A stretch of 64,000 nt of DNA from Endobugula sp047619205. Its GTDB lineage: Bacteria; Pseudomonadota; Gammaproteobacteria; Pseudomonadales; Cellvibrionaceae. Positions 42,075 to 50,440 of the stretch are shown in pieces. The DNA is taken from positions 1 to 64,000 of the forward strand of contig JBLHJR010000005.1 of NCBI GenBank assembly GCA_047619205.1, in the 5' to 3' direction. Position 1 is the first letter of the stretch, and each line of letters starts with the position of its first letter. The translations under genes and the position numbers were made by a program. Below the pieces are notes generated by a model. The model did not search any database and had not been told where the DNA came from. It saw only the letters and a list, made by a program, of their open reading frames with translations.

Positions 42075-42204
42075 CTAGCAGGGTGCTTGAAAAGAATACA
42101 CTCCGTTTCAGGCCATCTGAGGCAAGGATGCCGAAGCTGAGCGTATAGGGACATATTCACAGCGCGCCTGAAATGGAGTGTATTCTTTTCAAGTGACCCG
42201 GTAG
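42075..42204. mobile_element. Family C MITE, copy 2 (130 bp), between ccoQ and ccoP
   Basis: Same length and nearly the same sequence as the copy at 26361-26490, but inverted. The ends are GGGTGCTTGAAAAGAATAC and, reverse-complemented, GGGTCACTTGAAAAGAATAC, with TA on both sides. It lies inside the cbb3 operon in non-coding sequence, where its long stem would be transcribed between ccoQ and ccoP. Confidence 0.87.
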
Positions 42205-42272
42205 TATGTCGATATTGACTAAAGCTTTACTACAATAATTCAACAAAAAAAATCAACAAAACAACGCTAGCG

Positions 42273-42434
42273 CTATTTTATTGAGCGCTCGTGATTACCT
42301 TCGTCAGCAAACGGTAGGTTTGCTGCATCATCAAATTTTTTACTCCGTGATGGCGAGAATGCCCACCAACAAATCCCAAAAAATGCAATCATCACAAAGA
42401 CGGTTGATAGACTTCTAAAATCATTGATATCCAT
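42273..42434 (-). CDS. ccoQ: Cytochrome cbb3 oxidase subunit CcoQ
   Basis: A 53-codon gene: MDINDFRSLSTVFVMIAFFG, then ICWWAFSPSRSKKFDDAANL, the standard CcoQ layout of one membrane helix and a short charged tail with FxxAANLPF. It stabilises the oxidase and aids CcoP assembly. It sits in the usual place after ccoO, 40 bp away. Confidence 0.9.
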   Translation of the reverse strand: MDINDFRSLSTVFVMIAFFGICWWAFSPSRSKKFDDAANLPFADEGNHERSIK

Positions 42435-42475
42435 ACATTCACCCACTCTTCTAACTTATTTGGTTCTGTTTTCGC

Positions 42476-43093
42476 TTAACGTTTTTGCTGCAATATAGGC
42501 AAGGTACCCAACTGCTGTAAGTACGCCACTAAGGCATCGATTTCTGTTGTACCTTTAACCGCAGCTTCTGCACCAGCAATATCCTCATCCGTATACGGCA
42601 CACCGACTATGCGCAATGCACGCATTTTTTTAGGTGTATCCTCACCAGTGAGCACATTATCAAACAACCAAGGGAATTCAGGCATATTGGAGGCTGGAAC
42701 AACATTACGCGGGTTGTAAAGATGCGCCTTGTGCCAAACATCACTATAACGACCGCCTACACGCGCAAGGTCTGGCCCGGTGCGCTTTGAACCCCAAAGG
42801 AAGGGATGTTCGTAAACCGATTCGCCCGCTACAGAGTAGTGCCCATAGCGCTCAACTTCGGCACGTAATGGCCGCACCATTTGTGTATGGCATACATGGC
42901 AACCTTCGCGAATATAAATGTCTCGACCTTCTAGCTCTACAGCCTTATGCGGCATCAAGCCTTCGATAGGCGTTGTGGTTTCTTTTAAGAAAAACTGCGG
43001 CACGACTTCTACCAAACCACCAAAACTAATCGCTACAATGACTAACGCCAGCATCAAACCGATATTTTTTTCTACAATGTCATGATTCTTCAC
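42476..43093 (-). CDS. ccoO: Cytochrome cbb3 oxidase subunit II (monoheme cytochrome c)
   Basis: A 205-residue membrane-anchored cytochrome c. The N-terminal helix is near residues 12-32, the heme site GCHVCHTQMVRPL near 65, with later Met ligands in SNMPEFPWL. GRDIYIREGCHVCH and KRTGPDLARVGGRYSD are CcoO signatures. It lies 11 bp after ccoN. Confidence 0.96.
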   Translation of the reverse strand: MKNHDIVEKNIGLMLALVIVAISFGGLVEVVPQFFLKETTTPIEGLMPHKAVELEGRDIYIREGCHVCHTQMVRPLRAEVERYGHYSVAGESVYEHPFLWGSKRTGPDLARVGGRYSDVWHKAHLYNPRNVVPASNMPEFPWLFDNVLTGEDTPKKMRALRIVGVPYTDEDIAGAEAAVKGTTEIDALVAYLQQLGTLPILQQKR

Positions 43094-43104
43094 TACATGA
43101 TCTC

Positions 43105-44562
43105 CTAAGCGGCTTTAGTTTCAGGTAACGATGATGTACTAGGCGATGTAGTATTCTCAGCATCTCGTACCGTACGGTAAGTGTTATAGGCCATAAACAG
43201 CATGCCCAAGAAGAATAAGCCACCACCGATGGCACGCACAATATATCCACCGCGACTGGCTTCTACCGAATCAATAAAACTATAAGTTAACGAGCCATCC
43301 TGGTTGAAAGCACGCCACATCAAGCCCTGCGTAATCCCATTAACCCACATTGCTGCGATATACAGTACCGTGCCCGATGTTGCCAGCCAGAAATGTACAT
43401 TAATTAAACTCACTCGCCACATTGCCTGTTTGCCAAATAAAATCGGGATCAAATGATAGAGCGAACCAATAGAAATCATCGCCACCCAACCTAACGCGCC
43501 TGAATGTACATGGCCAATCGTCCAATCGGTATTATGCGATAGTGCATTCACGGTTTTAATGGCCATCATAGGCCCTTCAAAGGTAGACATGCCGTAGAAC
43601 GATAACGATACGACCAAGAAACGCAATGTCGGATCAGTACGCAATTTATGCCATGCACCCGACAAGGTCATAATACCGTTAATCATCCCTCCCCAGCTTG
43701 GAGCCAATAAAATTAACGACATCACCATGCCTAAGCTTTGCGTCCAATCAGGTAATGCCGAATAGTGTAAGTGGTGCGGGCCCGCCCACATATAGATAGA
43801 AATTAGCGCCCAAAAATGCACAATAGACAGCTGATAAGAGTACACGGGGCGACCCGCTTGCTTAGGCACAAAATAATACATCATCCCCAAAAAGCCGGCG
43901 GTTAAGAAAAAGCCCACGGCATTATGTCCATACCACCATTGCACCATGGCATCGGCAGCACCCGCATAAGCAGAATAAGATTTAGTCAATGTCACTGGAA
44001 TGGCAGCACTATTCACTACGTGCAAGATAGCAACGGTGACGATAAACCCACCAAAAAACCAATTGGCCACATAAATATGTGGGGTTTTGCGCTTCATGAT
44101 CGTGCCGAAAAATACAATCGCGTAAGAGACCCACACTAGCGTAATCAAAATATCGATGGGCCACTCTAGCTCGGCATATTCCTTGGTCGTGGTTAACCCC
44201 ATCGGCAAGGTAATTGCGGCTAATACAATCACTGCCTGCCAACCCCAAAAAGTAAACGGGATCAACCAGCCACCAAATAGTTTCGCTTGGCAAGTACGCT
44301 GCACTACATAATAAGAAGCCGCAAATAAAGCACAACCACCAAAAGCGAAGATCACCGAATTGGTATGTAATGGACGTAAACGACCAAAGTGGGTAAATGG
44401 TTGTAAAATATCATTTAATCCTGGCCATACCAATTGCGATGCAAGCAGTACTCCGATACCCATGCCAACGATGCCCCACGCAATCGCCATAATAGAAAAT
44501 TGTCTAACCACTTGATAGTTATAAGATGACTCAGAATTGACAGCTGCCATAGGATTACTCAT
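43105..44562 (-). CDS. ccoN: Cytochrome cbb3 oxidase catalytic subunit I
   Basis: A 485-residue heme-copper oxidase with 12 membrane helices. His ligands are visible in RPLHTNSVIFAFGG (heme b), WWYGHNAVGFFLTAGFLG (CuB site with the cross-linked Tyr expected downstream) and GPHHLHYSALPDWTQ, HVHSGALGW. It reduces oxygen with high affinity and pumps protons. The leader between its FNR box and start codon contains a family B element. Confidence 0.96.
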   Translation of the reverse strand: MSNPMAAVNSESSYNYQVVRQFSIMAIAWGIVGMGIGVLLASQLVWPGLNDILQPFTHFGRLRPLHTNSVIFAFGGCALFAASYYVVQRTCQAKLFGGWLIPFTFWGWQAVIVLAAITLPMGLTTTKEYAELEWPIDILITLVWVSYAIVFFGTIMKRKTPHIYVANWFFGGFIVTVAILHVVNSAAIPVTLTKSYSAYAGAADAMVQWWYGHNAVGFFLTAGFLGMMYYFVPKQAGRPVYSYQLSIVHFWALISIYMWAGPHHLHYSALPDWTQSLGMVMSLILLAPSWGGMINGIMTLSGAWHKLRTDPTLRFLVVSLSFYGMSTFEGPMMAIKTVNALSHNTDWTIGHVHSGALGWVAMISIGSLYHLIPILFGKQAMWRVSLINVHFWLATSGTVLYIAAMWVNGITQGLMWRAFNQDGSLTYSFIDSVEASRGGYIVRAIGGGLFFLGMLFMAYNTYRTVRDAENTTSPSTSSLPETKAA

Positions 44563-44638
44563 AGAAACTTTCCCAGATGGTTAAAAAGTGGACGTAGCAC
44601 TAATAGGTTTTATCAACGTTATTGCCAGAGCACACTAG

Positions 44639-44797
44639 GAGGCTGTCCGAGAATAGAGAACCTGCTGCGGAAAAACTATTTCGGCCCATTTTTCCGATCA
44701 TTTTCGTTGAATAGAACCACTATTCGCCTCAAATGTTCGAAAAAATGGACTCAACATTGTTTCCCCTCGCTACGGCCCCTATTCTCGGACAGCCTCC
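44639..44797. mobile_element. Family B MITE, copy B1 (159 bp), in the ccoN leader
   Basis: Terminal inverted repeats GAGGCTGTCCGAGAATAG / CTATTCTCGGACAGCCTC with CTAG on both sides (44635-44638 and 44798-44801). It lies between the ccoN start (44562) and the FNR box (44844). The interior has CTGCGGAAAA and CCTCGCTACGGCCCC like copy B2. Confidence 0.9.
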
Positions 44798-44843
44798 TAG
44801 TATATAAGAGTTATTACGCGCCTAAGAACGATTTGGATCTTTT

Positions 44844-44857
44844 TTGATAACAATCAA
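44844..44857 (-). promoter_or_regulatory. FNR/Anr box upstream of ccoNOQP
   Basis: TTGATAACAATCAA is a perfect FNR consensus (TTGAT-N4-ATCAA). It is the expected oxygen-sensing activator site for cbb3 oxidase genes. It lies about 280 bp before ccoN instead of the usual 100 or so, because the family B element has been inserted downstream of it. A TAATAA near 44812-44817 could serve as the -10. Confidence 0.85.
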
Positions 44858-44901
44858 AAAAACCATATCGCGACAATTTAATGGGCTTAGGTGTAGATCA
44901 A

Positions 44902-45118
44902 ATAATACATTGACGACATTAGCACTGCCTAACATCGCAAGGCACTGGAGAGCAATAAACCTACAGTAAATGAAGCCTACTCTTCGAGCATATTAATTAT
45001 CTAGGTATAACATCCATGAACATGGATATTATCGATGGGGGTGCGTTTCAAGCCCCCAAAATTGTTGATTGCCTTCGACCAAAAAGGCAATAACAAATAA
45101 AATGTGTTTGGAGCTCTA
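44902..45118. other. Intergenic region between the ccoN promoter and argG
   Basis: About 215 bp with no gene. A short inverted segment around 45040-45090 (GGGGGTGCG...GCCCCC and TTTGGTCGAAGGC/GCCTTCGACC-like) could fold, but I cannot show a terminator. Confidence 0.3.
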
Positions 45119-45120
45119 TA

Positions 45121-46356
45121 TTACAGTAATTTTCTGCCTTTGTTAGCAGCAATACGTAACCTTAAGGCATTTAATTTAATAAAACCCGCGGCATCTTTCT
45201 GATCATAAGCACCAGCATCGTCTTCAAATGTGGCGATATTTTCATCAAAAAGACTATCTTCCGAGCGTCGACCGACGGCGCTCACAGAACCCTTATACAG
45301 TTTGACGCGAACATCGCCATTAACATGGGTTTGAGACTCATTAATCATAGTTTGCAATATTTCGCGCTCAGGGCTCCACCAAAAACCATTATAAATAAGT
45401 TCGGCATATTTAGGCATTAACGCATCTTTTAAATGTGCCACTTCACGGTCTAGGGTGAGTGATTCAATGGCGCGATGGGCTTTCATCATGATAGTGCCAC
45501 CTGGGGTTTCGTAACAGCCCCTAGATTTCATACCTACATAACGGTTCTCAACAATATCCAAGCGCCCCACACCGTTGTCGCCACCTATTTTATTCAGCGT
45601 TTCCAGTACGGTAGCCGGCGTCATGGCTTCTCCATTAATTGCCACGATATCGCCTTTTTTATAACGTAATTCTAAATAAGTGGCTACATCCGGTGCATTT
45701 TCAGGAGAGACACTCCAGCGCCACATATCTTCTTCGGCTTCTGCCCAAGGATCTTCTAGGATGCCGCCCTCGTAAGAAATATGCAGTAAGTTAGCATCCA
45801 TTGAATAAGGCGATTTTTTCTTACTGCCAGCATAATCAACAGGGATATTATGTTCTTCACAATAAGCCATTAAGGATTCGCGCGAGCTTAAATCCCATTC
45901 GCGCCAAGGAGCAATGACTTCCACTCCAGGCTTAAGGGCATAAGCACCTAGCTCGAATCGCACCTGATCATTACCCTTACCTGTTGCACCGTGAGAGATA
46001 GCATCAGCGCCAGTTTCGTTGGCAATTTCAATCATTCGCTTGGCAATTAAGGGACGCGCAATGGAGGTGCCGAGTAAATACTCGCCTTCATATATAGCAT
46101 TGGCGCGGAACATTGGGAAAACATAGTCGCGCACAAACTCTTCACGCAAGTCATCAATATAAATTTCTTTAACACCTAAAGCCTCAGCTTTAGCGCGTGC
46201 AGGCTCAACCTCTTCACCTTGACCAAGATCAGCGGTAAAGGTGACCACTTCACACTGATACGTTTCTTGTAACCATTTGACAATCACCGAGGTATCTAGA
46301 CCGCCAGAATAGGCTAAGACGACTTTATTGACGGATGATATTTTAACGGATGACAT
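45121..46356 (-). CDS. argG: Argininosuccinate synthase
   Basis: A 411-residue cytoplasmic enzyme that joins citrulline and aspartate with ATP in arginine synthesis. The PP-loop AYSGGLDTSV is near residue 15, with FTADLGQGEE, SHGATGKGNDQVRFE and SPYSMDANLLHIS typical of ArgG. The ATG at 46356 is preferred over a TTG at 46368 because GGGAG lies seven bases before it. A family A element lies 38 bp upstream of the start, so the promoter is either inside or beyond the element. Gene order argG-motY-rnt matches Pseudomonas. Confidence 0.96.
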   Translation of the reverse strand: MSSVKISSVNKVVLAYSGGLDTSVIVKWLQETYQCEVVTFTADLGQGEEVEPARAKAEALGVKEIYIDDLREEFVRDYVFPMFRANAIYEGEYLLGTSIARPLIAKRMIEIANETGADAISHGATGKGNDQVRFELGAYALKPGVEVIAPWREWDLSSRESLMAYCEEHNIPVDYAGSKKKSPYSMDANLLHISYEGGILEDPWAEAEEDMWRWSVSPENAPDVATYLELRYKKGDIVAINGEAMTPATVLETLNKIGGDNGVGRLDIVENRYVGMKSRGCYETPGGTIMMKAHRAIESLTLDREVAHLKDALMPKYAELIYNGFWWSPEREILQTMINESQTHVNGDVRVKLYKGSVSAVGRRSEDSLFDENIATFEDDAGAYDQKDAAGFIKLNALRLRIAANKGRKLL

Positions 46357-46393
46357 GTGTTCTCCCAAAGGTAAAATAAAACAGAGGCTTGAA

Positions 46394-46554
46394 CCTAAAA
46401 ACGGCAGTTACATCACGATATTTGGCACAATTGCTTGATACAGTTTAAAAAATTTAGTATCCGCTCACGACCAATAAGGTCGCTACGCGATAGTAAAGAT
46501 TCTTATTTACACCAATAACTCGCACAAATATTCGTGCCAACCGCTGTTTCTAGG
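46394..46554. mobile_element. Family A MITE, copy A3 (161 bp), just upstream of argG
   Basis: Ends CCTAAAAACGGCAGTTAC and GCCAACCGCTGTTTCTAGG, flanked by TTGAA on both sides as a 5-bp target duplication. The interior contains GCTCACGACCAATAAGGTCG, also seen in A2 and A4. It is the same length as A1. Confidence 0.88.
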
Positions 46555-46773
46555 TTGAAAATAGGGCGCGAACTATAGCAGAAAAACGCAAAAAAGTGGG
46601 CTCAAATCAACACTCAGATCAACATTTTTATTGGCTACACTCCAAATAAAACCATCAGGTTTATAAAAATGAAATACGTGGGACGTTAGAAGTTAGACGT
46701 GATGTGTCTGTAAACACTGAACATAGCGAAGTAAAGTTTCTTGCATTTCACCTCTGGGATCTACTATTTTGAA

Positions 46774-46950
46774 CCTAGAAACGGCCGTTGGCGCGAAAAA
46801 GCTGTGCACGTTATTTCTGTGCATAGGACTTTCCCTAGCAACATAAGTTAGTATCGCCTAGCGACCTTATTAGTCGTGAGCGAATACTAAGATTTTCTAG
46901 GTGCATCGATAACTTGTGCAGACTTTCGTGATTCAACTGCCGTTTCTAGG
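46774..46950. mobile_element. Family A MITE, copy A4 (177 bp)
   Basis: Ends CCTAGAAACGGCCGTTGG and TCAACTGCCGTTTCTAGG, flanked by TTGAA on both sides. The interior has GGCGCGAAAAAGCTGTGCAC and CAGACTTTCGTGATTCAACT, matching A1. The 220 bp between A3 and A4 and the 90 bp to the next element show no gene, only a GACGTTAGAAGTTAGACG degenerate repeat near 46682. Confidence 0.9.
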
Positions 46951-47042
46951 TTGAACACAAAAGGGAAAACATTCAACGTTTAACACCTAGCAGGCTTGTA
47001 CATAAAACCTTATGGAATTTGGGTTCAGGAGAAAACCCCTAG

Positions 47043-47223
47043 GAGGCTGTCCGAGAATAGAAAGCTACTGCGGAAAAGCGGATTTTGGCCAGATTTTCTC
47101 CTGATTTTCGTCGCTTAAGGGCGCCTACTGTTGGCAAATAGAACCACTATTCTCCTCAGTTCATGAAAAAAACTGACTCAAAACCGCTATCCCTCGCTAC
47201 GGCCCCTATTCTCGGACAGCCTC
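47043..47223. mobile_element. Family B MITE, copy B2 (181 bp), between argG and motY
   Basis: Terminal inverted repeats GAGGCTGTCCGAGAATAG / CTATTCTCGGACAGCCTC, with CTAG on both sides (47039-47042 and 47224-47227). About 20 bp longer than B1, with an extra GCTTAAGGGCGCCTACTG segment. It ends 45 bp from the motY stop. Confidence 0.9.
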
Positions 47224-47271
47224 CTAGGGCTAATAACAATGTTACTTTGAACCTAACATTCTTTAACATGC

Positions 47272-48330
47272 TTATTTTTCAGTTTCTGCTTTTTGTTTTT
47301 TTGCCCCAATATTTTCCATTATTTCCAGTTCTTTTTTACGTATCTCCACTCGTTCTGGCGGCGCTTTCACGTCCTGAGGCAGTTTCATCACGGTATTGGC
47401 TGGCTCTTTACTCAAACGTAATGTAACCCGGCGATTCTTTGCTTTACCTTTTTTGGTTTTATTGGTCGCCACTTGATAGCGCTCGCCATGCCAACGAGCT
47501 ATCATCAAATTTTGAGACACTCCCTGCTCCACTAAATAATCTACAATTCTCTGGGTTCGCTCTTTGGAACGAATAAGATTTTCATTACGGATACCCCCAC
47601 TATCCGCATGTCCATCAATATAAATCGCTTGTATAGCAGGGTCTTCCTTAATATAACTGGCAACCTTTTCAAGATACGCCCTAGTACGATCATTTAAATA
47701 ATCTTCGTCGTCACTGTAATATAATGATTTCTTTTTTACTTGGGAAAAATTGACACTCAACAAATTCCCCAAACATCCCAAATAATCAGTGTAAGTTTTA
47801 CCAAAGCCCACACTGGGAACAACTACCGTTAACGATTGCTTATCGCCATACCAAGGCTGGCGCACCACGTGCAAGTCCATCCCCTTATATAGTTCAGCTA
47901 ACATGCGCTCGGAAATTTTTCGTTTAATTGTCACCGGGGTTTCGCCATGACGCACATTAACTGAAGCGATTTTCTCTGCCGCTTGGTCACTTAACCAACC
48001 GGGCGGCTGAGAAAACAAATCAGCTTGCCCTGATTTCATTCTAGGACTTTGGGATTGCAAAAAAAACCGCGTGGGTACTCCCGCCCGGCGTTCAAATACC
48101 GCCATACCAAAATTATCAATACTATGGGTCAATTGACAGTTGAACTTAGAGCCTGAAAAAGCCCAAGTAACCGCATCTATTCGTGTAGCATAAGTAATGG
48201 AACTGGCGGCGAAGGTAAAAGACGAGAACAACACAGCAACCCCAATGAATGGAAAAGCGACACGATGTGCCGGACAAGTCATTCCCTCTAGCCAGCGATG
48301 AAACCTGTGAACAACGATTAAAGAATCCAT
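47272..48330 (-). CDS. motY: Sodium-type flagellar motor protein MotY
   Basis: A 352-residue exported protein. A signal peptide or anchor (GVAVLFSSFTFAASS) is followed by the MotY-specific N-domain (SSITYATRIDAVTWAFSGSK, NFGMAVFERRAGVPTRF) and a C-terminal OmpA-like peptidoglycan-binding domain (YIDGHADSGGIRNENLIRSK, then NRRVTLRL). MotY forms the T ring and holds stator units in polar flagella. The first 16 residues before the hydrophobic segment suggest the true start may be a few codons later. Next to rnt and argG as in Pseudomonas. Confidence 0.9.
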   Translation of the reverse strand: MDSLIVVHRFHRWLEGMTCPAHRVAFPFIGVAVLFSSFTFAASSITYATRIDAVTWAFSGSKFNCQLTHSIDNFGMAVFERRAGVPTRFFLQSQSPRMKSGQADLFSQPPGWLSDQAAEKIASVNVRHGETPVTIKRKISERMLAELYKGMDLHVVRQPWYGDKQSLTVVVPSVGFGKTYTDYLGCLGNLLSVNFSQVKKKSLYYSDDEDYLNDRTRAYLEKVASYIKEDPAIQAIYIDGHADSGGIRNENLIRSKERTQRIVDYLVEQGVSQNLMIARWHGERYQVATNKTKKGKAKNRRVTLRLSKEPANTVMKLPQDVKAPPERVEIRKKELEIMENIGAKKQKAETEK

Positions 48331-48437
48331 AATAGTGTTATCGACGATAATAGCCTGTGCTTTAATAGCATTTTTCGGTACGATGAGTTCCCGTTTACTA
48401 ACTATAGTATGAATTTACGTACTTATAAGGAAAAATA

Positions 48438-49070
48438 GTGCCTCATAGTGACCAAGCATCATTAATGGCAGAAAGGTTTAGAGGTTTTCTACCCGTAGTT
48501 ATCGATGTAGAAACAGGTGGATTTAACGCCAAAACAGACGCCTTATTAGAAATCTCTGCCGCTACACTCATCATGGATGACGAAGGTATTCTATCAATTG
48601 ATACACTTTATGAATATCACGTAGAACCATTTGAAGGTGCCAATTTGGAACAAGCGGCATTGGATTTTACCGGTATTGATGTAGACGACCCAGACCGCCA
48701 TGCCGAACCCGAAGAAGATACTCTCAACGAATTATTTCGAGTCATACGCAAAGCCGTCAAACGCAACGATTGTAACCGCGCGGTAATGGTCGCGCACAAT
48801 GCACATTTTGACCTGGGCTTTGTTAATGCTGCCGCCGAGCGCTGTCAAATAAAACGCAACCCTTTTCATCCCTTCACCTGCATGGACACTGCCACTTTAT
48901 CAGGCCTAGCATTCGGGCATACGGTGTTAGCACAGGCTTGCCAGTTAGCACAGATTGGCTTCAGTAATAAAGAAGCGCATTCCGCTGCTTATGACACCCG
49001 TAAAACGGCTGAATTATTTTGTAAGATTGTGAATAATTGGCAAGCAATGGGTGGTTGGCCGCTGAGGTAA
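48438..49070 (+). CDS. rnt: Ribonuclease T
   Basis: A 210-residue DEDDh 3'-5' exonuclease that trims tRNA and other stable RNA ends. VVIDVETGGFNAKTDALLEI holds the first Asp and Glu, VMVAHNAHFDLGF the second Asp, and HSAAYDTRKTAELF the His and last Asp. Normal length. Its stop codon directly touches the heptamer tandem repeat at 49071. Confidence 0.95.
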   Translation: MPHSDQASLMAERFRGFLPVVIDVETGGFNAKTDALLEISAATLIMDDEGILSIDTLYEYHVEPFEGANLEQAALDFTGIDVDDPDRHAEPEEDTLNELFRVIRKAVKRNDCNRAVMVAHNAHFDLGFVNAAAERCQIKRNPFHPFTCMDTATLSGLAFGHTVLAQACQLAQIGFSNKEAHSAAYDTRKTAELFCKIVNNWQAMGGWPLR

Positions 49071-49179
49071 AAGCTACAAGCTACAAGCTACAAGCTACAA
49101 GCTACAAGCTACAAGCTACAAGCTACAAGCTACAAGCTACAAGCTACAAGCTACAAGCTACAAGCTACAAGCTACAAGC
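49071..49179. repeat. Tandem heptamer repeat, 15 perfect copies of AAGCTAC
   Basis: From 49071 to 49175 the 7-bp unit is repeated 15 times without a single mismatch, plus a partial unit. It begins on the base after the rnt stop codon and lies between the convergent 3' ends of rnt and rpoS. Each unit contains AGCT. A period of seven with no decay points to recent slippage. It would be transcribed in both directions as part of the rnt and rpoS 3' ends. Confidence 0.97.
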
Positions 49180-49270
49180 ATTTTTGATTCTAAGCACACT
49201 GACGTCAAGTCATTTCAAAATCTTAAGTAGCTTTTCTTGAGGCTTGCAGCTCAAGGCTTATAGCTTTCCT

Positions 49271-50275
49271 TCACATACTGCTAAAAAGTGAAGCGCTATC
49301 TAAGCCTTGTAATTCCATAATATCTTTCAAACGTTTAAGTGCCTCTACCTGAATTTGGCGAACACGTTCACGCGTTAGGCCAATCTCACGACCCACCTCT
49401 TCCAACGTGCTAGTTTCATGCCCACGTAGGCCAAAGCGACGACAGAGTACTTCACGCTGCTTTTCCGATAAGTCGGTTAACCAACCATCAATGCTGGCAC
49501 TAAGGTCACTGTCTTGTAATAAAGACACAGGATCAGACACATGTTGATCGGGAATGGTATCCGATAGCGTTTTATCGCCCTGAGCACCTATGTTGACATC
49601 AATTGAATTCACTCTCTCATTTAAGCCCAGCATCTTTTCAACATCCGCCACTGGCTTGTCTAATAAGTGGGCGATATCTTCAGCGGAGGGCTCATGATCG
49701 AGCTTCTGAGACAGTTCTCGCGCGGCACGTAGATAAACATTAAGTTCTTTGACAACATGAATGGGTAAACGGATAGTGCGCGTTTGATTCATAATAGCGC
49801 GCTCGATGGTTTGACGAATCCACCATGTAGCGTAAGTTGAAAAACGGAATCCACGCTCGGGATCAAATTTTTCTACTGCTCGAATCAAGCCAAGATTACC
49901 TTCTTCAATTAAATCCAACAAAGCTAGACCACGATTAACATAGCGTCGCGAAATTTTGACTACTAAGCGTAAATTGCTTTCAATCATGCGCTTGCGTGCA
50001 GCTTCTTCGCCTTTTAATGATTTACGCGCGAAGTAAACTTCTTCTTCAGCCGATAGCAATGGCGAAAAACCAATTTCATTTAGGTAAATTTGGGTTGCAT
50101 CTAGTGTTTTTTGCACTTCGCTAGGCTTTCTCGGCTCAATGCTGGCAACACGCTTAGGTTTAGTTTTTTTACTAATTGTTGACTTGGCGCTTTGTTGTTT
50201 GACTATTTCATTGCCTAGTAAATGCTGAGGCTCAACTTTGGTATCTGTTAACGCGGAAATTTCTGCAGTTGTCAT
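49271..50275 (-). CDS. rpoS: RNA polymerase sigma factor RpoS
   Basis: A 334-residue general stress sigma factor. Region 1.2 begins DATQIYLNEIGFSPLLSAEE, region 2 contains LIEEGNLGLIRAVEKFDPER and FSTYATWWIRQTIERAIMNQ, and region 4 LEEVGREIGLTRERVRQIQV. The N-terminal 50 residues are Lys/Ser rich and variable. It lies downstream of nlpD; as in relatives, a main rpoS promoter probably lies within nlpD, not resolved here. Confidence 0.97.
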   Translation of the reverse strand: MTTAEISALTDTKVEPQHLLGNEIVKQQSAKSTISKKTKPKRVASIEPRKPSEVQKTLDATQIYLNEIGFSPLLSAEEEVYFARKSLKGEEAARKRMIESNLRLVVKISRRYVNRGLALLDLIEEGNLGLIRAVEKFDPERGFRFSTYATWWIRQTIERAIMNQTRTIRLPIHVVKELNVYLRAARELSQKLDHEPSAEDIAHLLDKPVADVEKMLGLNERVNSIDVNIGAQGDKTLSDTIPDQHVSDPVSLLQDSDLSASIDGWLTDLSEKQREVLCRRFGLRGHETSTLEEVGREIGLTRERVRQIQVEALKRLKDIMELQGLDSASLFSSM

Positions 50276-50440
50276 TTTTATACTCCCATTATATATGCAG
50301 CTAGTAATAAGTACTTACTATCTATGCTTTAAGACGATGCTGAACACTCTTCTGGATAAAGCGAACAACCAGATAACACCAAATTTTTTTAAGAATACTA
50401 CATGGTTCTATCTATATTACCGGTCAATGTAAAAGACAAT

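Noticed and set aside
49071..49179. A CRISPR array
   Set aside because: The unit is 7 bp with no spacers, and no cas operon lies nearby; the Cas4-like nuclease at 19218 is not linked to any array.
49037..49240. A reading frame through the heptamer repeat giving a KLQATSY-type repeat protein
   Set aside because: A 7-bp perfect repeat is open in some frame by chance; it starts inside rnt and has no ribosome site.
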